Assembly: GCF_009650995.1 (NCBI RefSeq)
Contig: NZ_WHVV01000015.1
Coordinates: 1 to 64,000 of the forward strand
Source: Sporosarcina cascadiensis
GTDB taxonomy: Bacteria > Bacillota > Bacilli > Bacillales_A > Planococcaceae
DNA: 64,000 nucleotides
Direction of reading: 5' to 3'
Within the stretch, counting starts at the first letter, position 1, and each line of letters starts with the position of its first letter. The translations under genes were made by a program, and so were the position numbers. Of the stretch, positions 8,077-16,611 are shown piece after piece. The notes under the pieces are model-generated. The model did not search any database. It was not told the DNA's origin and was given only the letters and a program-made list of their open reading frames with translations.

Positions 8077-9153
8077 TTATGTTATTTTCCAAACGCTGTG
8101 TTGAATATGATTTCTTAAAAAAGTAAAGCTCGTGTGTAACAGTCCATTTTCGTCAAGAAGGATGGATGGATAAGAAAACTCTGGATAATCAACTTCAGAT
8201 GAAACGGAATCCTCATCAGCTACTGTCACTACTTCTCTCCAGGTTGCTCCTTCATCTGAAGACCGTGCTACTTTTAGCGGACTCCTGACGACACCCCAAG
8301 TTGCGCTTTTTAGTGTTTCCAGATTCAAACCATCCATGTCAGCTTTGTCAAACCAAGGCGGTCGGTTTTCTTTCGGCGGTGCCATTTCAGCATTAATGTG
8401 GTTATAGATAAGAAAGATATCGCCGTTTTTAGCAACAGTCGCCTGTACGGATGCATTATTATTCGGCAATTCTGTCTGCATTGGAGCAGTCCAGGTTTTA
8501 CCTTCGTCAGCAGAAGTGGATATATAGACCGAATCAGCTCTCCTGCTTCTAAAGAAAGCAACCAAACGATTGTTAACGCTTACAATGGACATGTGTACCA
8601 ATCCTTTACTTTGAAGCACTTCATATTCTTCCCACGTTTCACCATTATCTTTACTAACCTTTACAACACTGTAGTCGTCGCCTAGAAAACCGTTTGATGA
8701 TTTCTTGCTGTAGTAAGCCGGCAGAATGATTGTTTGATCCTGCAGGATTACCGGAGGATTCCTCACAAACGACCCCGGTGTATCGAACAGGACAGAAGGG
8801 TCAGTCCACGTTTTACCGTTATCCTTTGACTTTCGGACATATACAATGGCCGAGTCTTGGTGAATATCAATCTGCGCTGTATAAATCAGCCATAACTCGT
8901 CGACAGGTGTGACAAACAGAATCGGATTCTGTTCTGATCTTTCCAAGTCACCTTTTAATACAACCGGCTCTTCCCATTCTTGTTTGCCCTTATATAATCT
9001 GGAACATAAAATGGAAACATCCGCTTTTCCTTCCCTGCTTCCGCCAAACCAGCAGCATAGTAGATCTCCGTTACTAAGCTGAAGCAAGTTAGATGCATGG
9101 TTATGAGAAAATGGCGTTGGAATTTTTGTTGTTGAAACCTGTACTGTATCCAT
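8077..9153 (-). CDS. Sialidase-like Asp-box (BNR repeat) protein, cytoplasmic
   Basis: A 358-residue six-bladed beta-propeller of the BNR/sialidase-like superfamily. Four Asp-boxes are visible: SKDNGKTW, SKDNGETW, SADEGKTW and SSDEGATW. The N-terminal blade contains LLCCWFGGSREGKADVSI, a hallmark of the BNR_2 exo-sialidase-like group. No signal peptide is present, so it acts in the cytoplasm, unlike secreted sialidases. It sits between the SDR and dctP within the acid-sugar operon, so it may hydrolyse or epimerise an imported acid-sugar derivative. True sialidase activity is doubtful, because no sialic acid genes other than a generic DapA-family lyase are nearby. Confidence 0.85.
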   Translation of the reverse strand: MDTVQVSTTKIPTPFSHNHASNLLQLSNGDLLCCWFGGSREGKADVSILCSRLYKGKQEWEEPVVLKGDLERSEQNPILFVTPVDELWLIYTAQIDIHQDSAIVYVRKSKDNGKTWTDPSVLFDTPGSFVRNPPVILQDQTIILPAYYSKKSSNGFLGDDYSVVKVSKDNGETWEEYEVLQSKGLVHMSIVSVNNRLVAFFRSRRADSVYISTSADEGKTWTAPMQTELPNNNASVQATVAKNGDIFLIYNHINAEMAPPKENRPPWFDKADMDGLNLETLKSATWGVVRSPLKVARSSDEGATWREVVTVADEDSVSSEVDYPEFSYPSILLDENGLLHTSFTFLRNHIQHSVWKIT

Positions 9154-9171
9154 CTTGAAACATCTCTCCTT

Positions 9172-9945
9172 TTAATTCATATAAGTACCGCCGTTTACAT
9201 TCAGCGTCTCACCAGTTACATAGTCTGATAACGAGGAAGCAAAGAATAAAATAGTTCTCGCTACTTCTTGCGGTGTACCAAGTTTTTTAAAAGGCATCCC
9301 CTCCAAAACTTTCATTCTGTATTCTGGACTCCACTGCCTGGTCATATCTGTTTCCACCGGACCCGGGCAAATCGCGTTTACGTAGATATTATCCTTTGCA
9401 TATTCAGATGCCAGATGCATTGTTAAATAATTAACGCCTGCTTTCGAAGCCCCATAAGAGGGAGCCGCATTTTGATGAGGTGTCTTGGATGCCTTCGAAC
9501 TAACATTCACGATTTTCCCCCGCTTTTGTGTAACCATGAATGGGAGCACCTCCTTGCAAAAATAAAACACGCTGTTTAGATTAACGTCGATTACTTGCTG
9601 CCAGTCTTCAAGTGTCGTGTCAGCAGTTGAACTGCGACTGTTCATCCCTGCATTATTTACTAAAATGTCAATCCGGCCAAAAAAATCGATTGCTGTCTGT
9701 ACTGCCCGCTTAGCCGTCTGCGGGTCTTTTGCATCCCCTACCACTACAACCGCCCGTCTCCCAAGTTCGTTGATTATTCTTTCCTTTACGGCATATAAAC
9801 GCATTTCATCTCTGCCATTGAGCACCACATCCGCGCCGGCAGCTGCCAAAGTATAGGCTGTTTGTTCTCCAATTCCCCGTGAAGCTCCTGTGATAATTGC
9901 TGTCTGATTTTCTAAAAGCCGCTCTGTTATTTCCCCTGTCGTCAA
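9172..9945 (-). CDS. Short-chain dehydrogenase/reductase
   Basis: A 257-residue classical SDR with the NAD(P) motif TGASRGIGEQ at about residues 20-29, NNAGM near 97, catalytic Ser in NVSSKAS and the YGASKAG active-site motif. It ends VTGETLNVNGGTYMN, typical of the family. The TTG start at 9945 is supported by an AGGTGG ribosome site eight bases upstream. In the operon it follows the DUF1537 kinase and likely oxidises a hydroxyl group of the acid sugar, perhaps to allow epimerisation at C2 or C3. The exact substrate is unknown. Confidence 0.88.
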   Translation of the reverse strand: MTTGEITERLLENQTAIITGASRGIGEQTAYTLAAAGADVVLNGRDEMRLYAVKERIINELGRRAVVVVGDAKDPQTAKRAVQTAIDFFGRIDILVNNAGMNSRSSTADTTLEDWQQVIDVNLNSVFYFCKEVLPFMVTQKRGKIVNVSSKASKTPHQNAAPSYGASKAGVNYLTMHLASEYAKDNIYVNAICPGPVETDMTRQWSPEYRMKVLEGMPFKKLGTPQEVARTILFFASSLSDYVTGETLNVNGGTYMN

Positions 9946-9959
9946 GAAAATCCACCTGC

Positions 9960-11210
9960 CTATAATCTATTAAGAACTTTTATCATTACTTCTTCTGTCC
10001 CAAAATTCCCGGCTTTTGTGATGACTCTCATTTCTTCTTCCGAATCCACTTTACAAACAGGTACACCCGGTTCCAGTTCATCCAAAAGGGTTAAACAATT
10101 AATGTCCATGTATTTCATCACTTTCTGCGCTGTCTCTCCCCCTGTAAGGAACAGAGTGGAAATGGGAAAACGAGATAGAATACGTTGAGCCTGCATGCCT
10201 AGATTATCCGCGATAAGTTCTCCGACAGCAGACATACTTTTTCCATTTGTATCACAGAATGCCTGACTCTTCTCTCGGTCGGGCGATGAAAATAATACAA
10301 TATGCCGTTCATTCGCAAGTTCATTAGTAACCTTTGTTAAAATCCACCCTTCTTCTGCCTGTTCATCTGAAAAATAATCAATCTCTATTGCAGATACTTC
10401 GTTTTGCTGAAGCAGTTTTTCAAGCTGCCTGCGACCCAGTGTGCTTACACTCCCTATAATAAACAGCTTGGATCCACTTCTCCTTTCAACTGGAGGAGAA
10501 TGCGGTATTTTCTCGTATCCAAGCGCCTTAGGAAGATGGCTCAGTAACCCCGCAGATCCTACACAGAAATATGAATAAGGCTGATATTGGATTAAACTTG
10601 CAATCATCTCAAGATCCTGCTCGGAAACGCTGTCGAAGGTAATATAATTAATGCCTTTATTTTTCATTTGATCTAACATGGCCACAAATGCATCTTCACC
10701 ATCCTGCAGACTATCTGCGTATATATGGTGGATCGGTTGTTGGGATTGCTTAGAAATCAACTCCGTAATATTAGAGCTGAGGATCGGATGTGTCGGATCT
10801 GCTGATACTTCTGTTTCCTGCAGGATTTTACGATTCAGCATATGATATCCGTTAATGATCTGCCGACCGTTTGCAGGATGCCCCGGAACAATGAATACAA
10901 AGTCAGGCCTAATATAGTCATAAATGGCATCTATTTCTGCGCCGATGTTGCCTCGCATGGTTGAATCAATTTTCTTGTAAAGGAGTGTCTCTCTTCCCTT
11001 CACCTTACTTCTTTCCAACAGTTCAGATACTGTCTGATAGGCCGCTTTCGGTTCCATCGGGCGTGTATCTGTGTTTATAACAATACTGTCCGACGTATCA
11101 TCAGTTAAAAACGATTCCAACATAACAGATGGTTGAATCCCATAGGGGACCAGCTGTATTCCTGTATCACAGGCCCCTGTTAAATCGTCTGCTATGATTG
11201 TAAAATTCAT
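9960..11210 (-). CDS. Four-carbon acid-sugar kinase (DUF1537 family)
   Basis: A 416-residue DUF1537 kinase. The N-terminal substrate domain opens with the signature FTIIADDLTGACDTGIQ, and the C-terminal nucleotide-binding domain contains FLTGGETAQKV. Family members phosphorylate threonate, erythronate or 3-oxo-tetronates at O4, and the genomic pairing with pdxA2 is the known arrangement for threonate/erythronate breakdown. I set the start at ATG 11210, which has an AGGCAGG ribosome site. A TTG at 11228 would overlap the stop of the alcohol dehydrogenase gene but lacks its own site. The gene sits mid-operon between the alcohol dehydrogenase and the SDR. Confidence 0.92.
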   Translation of the reverse strand: MNFTIIADDLTGACDTGIQLVPYGIQPSVMLESFLTDDTSDSIVINTDTRPMEPKAAYQTVSELLERSKVKGRETLLYKKIDSTMRGNIGAEIDAIYDYIRPDFVFIVPGHPANGRQIINGYHMLNRKILQETEVSADPTHPILSSNITELISKQSQQPIHHIYADSLQDGEDAFVAMLDQMKNKGINYITFDSVSEQDLEMIASLIQYQPYSYFCVGSAGLLSHLPKALGYEKIPHSPPVERRSGSKLFIIGSVSTLGRRQLEKLLQQNEVSAIEIDYFSDEQAEEGWILTKVTNELANERHIVLFSSPDREKSQAFCDTNGKSMSAVGELIADNLGMQAQRILSRFPISTLFLTGGETAQKVMKYMDINCLTLLDELEPGVPVCKVDSEEEMRVITKAGNFGTEEVMIKVLNRL

Positions 11211-11224
11211 GCTGTATACCTGCC

Positions 11225-12388
11225 TCAAAGTAATTTTTTATATAAATTTTCAATCTCCAGTACTGTCAGTGATTTCGGGTTGTTGTCCAACAGTCGTTTG
11301 ATTTTTATTGCCGCTTCAGCCAGGTGGGTAATATCGCCATCTGTTACACCAAACTCTTTTAGATCCTGTGGAATATTCAATACACGGATCCATTCTTCGA
11401 TTTGTGCGATTATTTTATCCGCAGTCTGTTCAAGCGTATCGCCTTCCTCATGGATGGACATGGCTTTTGCCACTGCAGGCAGACGCTCCATCATGGAATC
11501 CAGGTTAAAGGAAGTCACATGAGGCAGCAGCATAGAGTTGGCTACGCCATGCGGGATGTTGAATTTACCTCCAAGCGGATATGCTAATGCATGGACCGCT
11601 GCTGTTCCTGCACTGGTCAGGGCCATTCCGCCATACATGGATCCCATCAGCATTTTCTCTCTCGCTTCAATTGACGAGCCATTTTCATACGATTCTACGA
11701 TGCTATCACTGATCAACCGGATTGATTCCAAAGCGAAGACATCGCTGAACATATTCGCTTTATTGGAAATATACGATTCAAATGCATGCGTGAAAGCATC
11801 CATCCCGGTCGCAGCTGTAAACGGTTTTGGTAATCCGGTAGTCAGAGATGGATCTAAAATAACCAGAGCGGGCAGGAAAAATCTGCTGACGATACCGACC
11901 TTCAGCTCTTGGTCAGGAATTGTCACTATTGCATTTGGGGTAACTTCCGACCCTGTTCCCGCTGTAGTCGGAACCATAGCAGTCGGTATACCCTCCACTG
12001 TTGCCTGCTGTCCATCCAGAAGCTGTTGAACTGTCACATTATTTGTGTGAAGCACTGATAACAGCTTCGCGGCATCTAGGACACTGCCCCCACCTACTGC
12101 AACAATATAATCAAAGGATTCCGATGCATATTCATCAGCTAAAGCTTGAATACTTTTCACAGTCGGTTCTGGGAGAATGGATGAAATAGTTATTGCCCGA
12201 ATTCCTTCCTGTTCCAGTTGCTTATAGACTGAGTCCAGGAGACCCAGTTCGATTAGTCCTACCTGAGAAACCACAAGAACCGTGGATAAATCTGTTACAC
12301 GTTCTTTCAATAATTCTGCCAGTTTTTCAATAGATTGATTGCCGCCAACTAAGTAGTCGGCTGTCTGAAATTGATACAATGATGTCAT
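11225..12388 (-). CDS. Iron-containing alcohol dehydrogenase
   Basis: A 387-residue group III (iron-dependent) alcohol dehydrogenase. Motifs are VGGGSVLDAAKLL (nucleotide site), PTTAGTGSEVTPNAIV, DAFTHAFESYIS and the metal-binding stretch AVHALAYPLGGKFNIPHG. It would interconvert an aldehyde and alcohol, or oxidise a hydroxy acid, with NAD(P). The ATG at 12388 overlaps the TGA of the DapA-like gene (ATGA), implying coupled translation with the aldolase; the pair may cleave a keto-acid and then reduce or oxidise the aldehyde released (inference). Confidence 0.92.
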   Translation of the reverse strand: MTSLYQFQTADYLVGGNQSIEKLAELLKERVTDLSTVLVVSQVGLIELGLLDSVYKQLEQEGIRAITISSILPEPTVKSIQALADEYASESFDYIVAVGGGSVLDAAKLLSVLHTNNVTVQQLLDGQQATVEGIPTAMVPTTAGTGSEVTPNAIVTIPDQELKVGIVSRFFLPALVILDPSLTTGLPKPFTAATGMDAFTHAFESYISNKANMFSDVFALESIRLISDSIVESYENGSSIEAREKMLMGSMYGGMALTSAGTAAVHALAYPLGGKFNIPHGVANSMLLPHVTSFNLDSMMERLPAVAKAMSIHEEGDTLEQTADKIIAQIEEWIRVLNIPQDLKEFGVTDGDITHLAEAAIKIKRLLDNNPKSLTVLEIENLYKKLL

Positions 12389-13272
12389 ATGCCCCAACCT
12401 CTTTCCTTGTATTGATCTAAAGTGTTCTGGATTTCCTTAGTTAATGATAATTCCGCTTCCATGACAGGAGCTCTTGGTGGTCCGACCGGCACTCCCTGAA
12501 GCTCAAGCATTTTCTTATATACTGCCGGAACTGTGGCTTTTGTCGAGAGATTACGAATATCGCGCAGAGCTTCTTGCGCCTGCATCGCCTTTATATGGTC
12601 ATCCTTTTTCCAGTTATCATAGATAGATAGCGCTATATCCGGGAAAACATTTGCAGTAGCGGCAACTGCGCCGCTTCCGCCGGCAAGCAATGTCCAATAA
12701 ATCAATGAATCTGTTCCTGACATTACAGTGAAGTCATCGTCGGTCAGGTTAATATATTGAAGGATGTTATCAAAGTTACCGCTGCTGTCTTTGACTCCTT
12801 TGATGGAAGGAACTTTTGATAAATGCTTTACTGTATCCGGTGAAAGCGATACACCTGTACGTGAAGGTATGTTGTATAAGATAATCGGCAGATTCGTTCC
12901 TTCAGCAATTTTTTCATAATGCGCTATAAGTTCCTGCTGGGAAGGTGGATCGAAGTATGGAGTAATGATAGACAGTACATCTGCTCCAACGTCTTCCATC
13001 CGTTTTGAAAGCTCGATTACCTCTCTTGTGCTGTTTCCCCCGGTTCCGACAGCTACCGGCACCTGACCATTCACTTCATCTACGATAATTGAAGCAAGCT
13101 TCACCTTTTCGTCCTGGCTGAGTGTAAAGAATTCTCCGTTCGTTCCTAATGTAAATAAACCGTGGACGCCTTTGTCTACAAGTCTTCTAACTAGCTGCCT
13201 TGTGACATTTTCATTAATTTCATGAGTTTCCGTTAAAGGCGTTAATAGTGCTGGTACAATACCACTTAGCAT
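12385..13272 (-). CDS. DapA-family aldolase/dehydratase, first gene of the acid-sugar operon
   Basis: A 295-residue TIM-barrel protein of the dihydrodipicolinate synthase/N-acetylneuraminate lyase family. Visible are the GTNGEFFTLS loop, tyrosine in LYNIPSRTG near residue 135 and the Schiff-base lysine in IKGVKDSSGN near 160. The loop GTNGE rather than GTTGE and the operon context argue against lysine biosynthesis. A 2-keto-acid aldolase or dehydratase for a sugar acid is more likely, releasing pyruvate or a related keto acid. ATG at 13272 with AAGGAG ribosome site. A sigma-A promoter and an upstream palindrome precede it. Confidence 0.88.
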   Translation of the reverse strand: MLSGIVPALLTPLTETHEINENVTRQLVRRLVDKGVHGLFTLGTNGEFFTLSQDEKVKLASIIVDEVNGQVPVAVGTGGNSTREVIELSKRMEDVGADVLSIITPYFDPPSQQELIAHYEKIAEGTNLPIILYNIPSRTGVSLSPDTVKHLSKVPSIKGVKDSSGNFDNILQYINLTDDDFTVMSGTDSLIYWTLLAGGSGAVAATANVFPDIALSIYDNWKKDDHIKAMQAQEALRDIRNLSTKATVPAVYKKMLELQGVPVGPPRAPVMEAELSLTKEIQNTLDQYKERGWGI

Positions 13273-13313
13273 TCCGTCACTCCTTATACGTTTTCATTTT
13301 TCTTATTATTGTA

Positions 13314-13342
13314 ATTATAAGTACAATAGTTTTAATTTACAA
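13314..13342 (-). promoter_or_regulatory. Sigma-A-type promoter of the acid-sugar operon
   Basis: Read on the minus strand, TTGTAA (13337-13342) is followed by 17 bases and TATAAT (13314-13319), a perfect -10. It lies about 40 bases upstream of the first gene. No TGGCAC-N5-TTGC element of a sigma-54 promoter was found here. Confidence 0.7.
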
Positions 13343-13378
13343 CTAGTTATTAGAAAATATAATTTATTTTTATTTTAT

Positions 13379-13395
13379 TGTTTCATTTTGAAGCA
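13379..13395. promoter_or_regulatory. Palindromic operator candidate for the PrpR-like regulator
   Basis: TGTTTCATTTTGAAGCA is a 7-3-7 palindrome with one mismatch, of the kind bound by Fis-type helix-turn-helix enhancer-binding proteins. It lies 36 bases upstream of the -35 of the operon promoter, a usual activator position. The PrpR-like regulator gene is immediately adjacent. Confidence 0.6.
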
Positions 13396-13428
13396 CTTCG
13401 TATATTTTTTTCTCTTATAAAAAGGAAA

Positions 13429-13477
13429 AACCGCCAAAATGACGTTTATTCCAAAGGAATATTGTCATTTAGACGGT
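13429..13477 (-). terminator. Terminator of the AEC-regulator operon
   Basis: An imperfect hairpin directly follows the regulator stop codon: AACCG, AATGAC and ATTCC on one arm pair with GGAAT, GTCATT and CGGTT on the other. The minus strand runs into TTTTTCCTTTTT. It separates the regulator transcript from the structural operon. Confidence 0.7.
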
Positions 13478-13481
13478 TAGC

Positions 13482-15260
13482 TTATTGATTCAATTTACGC
13501 CATAAAGTAGACCTGGTGATACCTAACCTGCTTGCAGTTCGAGTCTGATTACCATTCTCCTGTTCCAGCACAATCTTGATGATGTCGTTTTCCATCTGGG
13601 CCAACGGCTGGTCCAGGGAAATAGTTTTATTTCCTGCTGTTCTGGCTTGCAGACAATGCTCCACCTCTTCTATAAATTGCCCTTCTGTTTGGTGAACCAG
13701 CTCTTTAATTATTTCTCTAAGTTCGATAAAGTTACGCTCCCACGCATGTTCTTTCAACTTTTCCAATGCCTGTGCCTGCATGCCAACTATTTGCTTTCCG
13801 CTTTTTTCGTTGTAGTACAAAATAAATGTATTAATTGCCTGCTCCAGTGATTCACTCTGGTCGCGTAATGGCGGGAAAAAGATAGTCAATCCGGTTAATT
13901 CATCTGCTAGATACCGGTCAATGAGTGGATCCTTCTGTAATTCATATTCCGGGCCGCCTGAAAAAGACAGAAAAAGCTGAGATTCGATTTGTTGAATTAT
14001 CTCGCTCAGCTTCCTCTGCTGACTGGGCGTAGTCATCTGTAATCCTTTAATATGAACGAATGTATGGACAGGAATTTTTTTCAAAAGCTCTAGCAACCGA
14101 TTAAAAGAAGCAATTTCAGGACGGGAAAGAGCAATTTCCATAATACCACCTGCCCGGATTGCCGCTTCATTTCTCTCATACAGGGAATGAACAAACATTC
14201 TTTTGCCTGTCCCTAATTCACCGATTAATACAACTGGCTTTTTATCCTTGAGTTGTGGCTCCACAACCTGGTATCCATTTTGAAATGCTGTATTCTCCAG
14301 CAAATAATAAGGAACGGTATCCATGAAATCACTGGAATACGTACATGTGATCCCCCTTTCCTCAGTGTTCTTCTCATTACTCACCTCAATATAGATAAGC
14401 GGTTCACCATCATATGAACGAATTCTCCCCGTATTAAATGACAAAACATCATCAAATTGAGTTATGGCCAACTGAAACTTCAACGGACTGTTTGCATCTA
14501 ACTCTTCCACAATCGTGTGAAGGAACGGCAAGTGCTTAAATAAATCGTCTCCCGTTTTTACGGAGAGCTCGATTACTTTCGTGAAAGCAGTATTTTTATA
14601 GACGAGTGTTCCGTCTTCTTCCATAAGACAGATTCCCTTGTGCATACGGTTCAACAGCTGCTCATATAGTGTGTTTTTCGATCGAAACATGTTGATCTCA
14701 TTATTCATCATCTTAATTTTTTCAAAGGTTTCCAGAACAGACTCTCTTCCCGATGTAATCAATACGCCTTGCATACCTATACCGACAGCCAGCCGAACCG
14801 TTATCGCATCGCCTACGACAATTCGTATTCCTTCTTTGGCAAGTTCTTTCAGGGTACCTTCAACATCTTCTTCTTTCTCGATTATATGATAGCGCATGTC
14901 CAATTGAATAACGGATGCGACAGTTTCAAAGCTGTTAATAATATTTTTAAAACCAACCATCCCTATTTTTGTATTATAATTTTTCAGTAAGGTTAAAATC
15001 CTTAAAATGTCATAACCTGAAATATCGATATTGATAACAGGTGTATCTACATGTTTGCGCAGCAGATTCGCCGTCCCGCCTCTGCTTACAATATAATCAA
15101 ACTGAACACCATCCCGATCATATTCTTCTATTATGCTTAAACTTTCCTTTAGATCCGCCTGATGCAGCGTAATCTTAAAAGGAGTCAGCTCCCGTTCCAT
15201 CTCTCTAACAAGGTTTGCTAACCCAGGATACGGTGCAACTACTAATACATTGATCGGCAT
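13482..15260 (-). CDS. PrpR-like regulator with a degenerate sigma-54 activator domain
   Basis: A 592-residue protein. Order: PrpR_N ligand-sensing domain (about 1-190, with IVSRGGTANLLRKH), a PAS-like domain (about 200-295), an AAA+ region (about 315-515) and a Fis-type helix-turn-helix at the end (TRTASRLGITRSTLWRKL). Walker A survives as IGELGTGK. The GAFTGA loop needed to contact sigma-54 is absent, and the Walker B position reads FVHIKGLQM instead of LFLDEIG, so ATP-driven sigma-54 activation is unlikely. It should therefore work with sigma-A, which fits the promoter found for the neighbouring operon. I use ATG 15260, because a TTG at 15272 abuts the AGGAGG site. It forms an operon with the AEC carrier. 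Confidence 0.85.
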   Translation of the reverse strand: MPINVLVVAPYPGLANLVREMERELTPFKITLHQADLKESLSIIEEYDRDGVQFDYIVSRGGTANLLRKHVDTPVINIDISGYDILRILTLLKNYNTKIGMVGFKNIINSFETVASVIQLDMRYHIIEKEEDVEGTLKELAKEGIRIVVGDAITVRLAVGIGMQGVLITSGRESVLETFEKIKMMNNEINMFRSKNTLYEQLLNRMHKGICLMEEDGTLVYKNTAFTKVIELSVKTGDDLFKHLPFLHTIVEELDANSPLKFQLAITQFDDVLSFNTGRIRSYDGEPLIYIEVSNEKNTEERGITCTYSSDFMDTVPYYLLENTAFQNGYQVVEPQLKDKKPVVLIGELGTGKRMFVHSLYERNEAAIRAGGIMEIALSRPEIASFNRLLELLKKIPVHTFVHIKGLQMTTPSQQRKLSEIIQQIESQLFLSFSGGPEYELQKDPLIDRYLADELTGLTIFFPPLRDQSESLEQAINTFILYYNEKSGKQIVGMQAQALEKLKEHAWERNFIELREIIKELVHQTEGQFIEEVEHCLQARTAGNKTISLDQPLAQMENDIIKIVLEQENGNQTRTASRLGITRSTLWRKLNQ

Positions 15261-15286
15261 ACAGTTTGCCAACCTCCTCTCGGTTG

Positions 15287-16213
15287 TTAAGAAAACAGGT
15301 AGTCTGCAAGGTAAATAGTTCCTGTTACAGTAAGTGCGCTAAATATAGTGGAGTACAGGACTGTCTCTGCTGCAAAAGCAGGCTCACGGTCGTATTCCTG
15401 GGCTAGGACTGCGCTGTTCACGGATGTCGGCATGGCAGATGCAATCAGCATGACCTTCGCCAGCATGCCGTTGAATCCGAATACATAAATAATCAGCAAC
15501 GCAAGCAGCGGGCCGATCAGCAGCCGGGTGCCTACACTGTAGAATAGCGGAAGGCTCCATTTAGTACGCTTCAGCACCGCTACCTGTGCCCCGAGTGTCA
15601 AAAGAGCAATGGTGACCATCCCGTTTGATATATAATTTGCCGGCACCATCAGGGCATCCGGCAATGGAACGGAAAATGTGTTGAATAATACCCCAAGCAC
15701 GAGGGCGTACAAAACAGGTATTTTTAAATAGCCCAGAATGGAATCACGAAAATTTCTCTTTTCAAAATTCAACGTAAATATTCCGTAAGTAAATATGAGA
15801 ACATTCTGCAGCGCGACGATTACTATGTGAATTGACATTGCTGTTCCGTCGCCGCGAAATACAAGGTCATTGACCGGAATTCCATAGTTGCCGGCATTGT
15901 AATACAGGGCACCATTTGTAATGACCATTCCTTTCTCCGAGGAAACGGGAAAGGTTTTCAATAGAATTTTCACCACGATTAACAGCATGATCGCATATAT
16001 AATAAAAAATATACTAATCGACATCACAATGTGCGCAGAAAACTCTGCGGTATACATTGTTTTAAAAATGAACGCTGGTACAAATACATAGACGTTCAGC
16101 TTAGTAAGTACTTTTACGTCCGCATAAATCATTTTCTGAAATATAAAGCCGACCGCAATCAAGACAAAGATCGGTAGAATAACCTTACTGATGATGAAAA
16201 GTAAATATTCCAA
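15287..16213 (-). CDS. AEC-family (auxin efflux carrier-like) permease
   Basis: A 308-residue membrane protein with about ten hydrophobic segments. Family features include NAGNYGIPV near residue 105 and LTLGAQVA near 205, and the C-terminal half holds SAMPTSVNSAVLAQEYDREP. Bacterial AEC proteins move dicarboxylates and other organic acids. A TTG start at 16213 is supported by GGAGGT five bases upstream. It is transcribed together with the PrpR-like regulator from a sigma-A promoter at 16254-16282, and may import or export an acid related to the inducer. Confidence 0.9.
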   Translation of the reverse strand: MEYLLFIISKVILPIFVLIAVGFIFQKMIYADVKVLTKLNVYVFVPAFIFKTMYTAEFSAHIVMSISIFFIIYAIMLLIVVKILLKTFPVSSEKGMVITNGALYYNAGNYGIPVNDLVFRGDGTAMSIHIVIVALQNVLIFTYGIFTLNFEKRNFRDSILGYLKIPVLYALVLGVLFNTFSVPLPDALMVPANYISNGMVTIALLTLGAQVAVLKRTKWSLPLFYSVGTRLLIGPLLALLIIYVFGFNGMLAKVMLIASAMPTSVNSAVLAQEYDREPAFAAETVLYSTIFSALTVTGTIYLADYLFS

Positions 16214-16253
16214 TAGACACCTCCGATTGCCGGAAATAATGCTTTCTCAGTTT

Positions 16254-16282
16254 AGTATAGCAACAATCGATTTATTATGTAA
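16254..16282 (-). promoter_or_regulatory. Sigma-A promoter of the AEC-regulator operon
   Basis: Minus-strand TTACAT (16277-16282), a 17-base spacer and TATACT (16254-16259), about 40 bases upstream of the TTG start. Confidence 0.55.
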
Positions 16283-16435
16283 CACTTATTTATTATTTAT
16301 AATACATTTGCATGTTCGATTAATTTTGAATCATTTTATTTACTTTTAAATTGCATACCAACATACTTTTATCATCGATATATTCATTAAATTATCTTTA
16401 GCATAATAATTAGGTATTAGAGAATCAGGTACCAG

Positions 16436-16580
16436 GTTACCACACAATTCAAAATTAGGAATCCAAAAGAGCATCGTAAGCAAACAGTTGCCTACTTGCG
16501 TTGCTCTTTTGAGTAATTCTCTTTTGTATACTTATACACGAAAGATATTCAGAGTAGTTTCTAAGTTGCGTGGCGCACCG
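16436..16580. repeat. Possible split palindromic repeat (copy F) flanking a hairpin
   Basis: The left part GGTTACCACACAATTC (16436-16451) and the right part AAGTTGCGTGGCGCACC (16563-16579) pair imperfectly and resemble the outer arms of the dispersed palindrome family seen at 25861 and 27864. The terminator hairpin at 16465-16510 lies between them. This may be a diverged or interrupted family member. Between 16283 and 16435 I see only AT-rich sequence. Confidence 0.35.
16465..16510. terminator. Bidirectional hairpin terminator
   Basis: AAAAGAGCA at 16465-16473 pairs with TGCTCTTTT at 16502-16510, and the inner bases extend the stem with a few mismatches. A/T tracts on both sides allow termination in either direction. 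On the minus strand it would end the decayed replication module 2. Confidence 0.65.
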
Positions 16581-16611
16581 TGCAAAAATTAAACCCTTAC
16601 CTCCACACTCC

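Noticed and set aside
13273-13420. Sigma-54 (-24/-12) promoter for the acid-sugar operon, expected from the PrpR-like neighbour
   Set aside because: I looked for GG and GC dinucleotides ten bases apart on the minus strand and found none. A good sigma-A promoter is present instead, and the regulator lacks GAFTGA.
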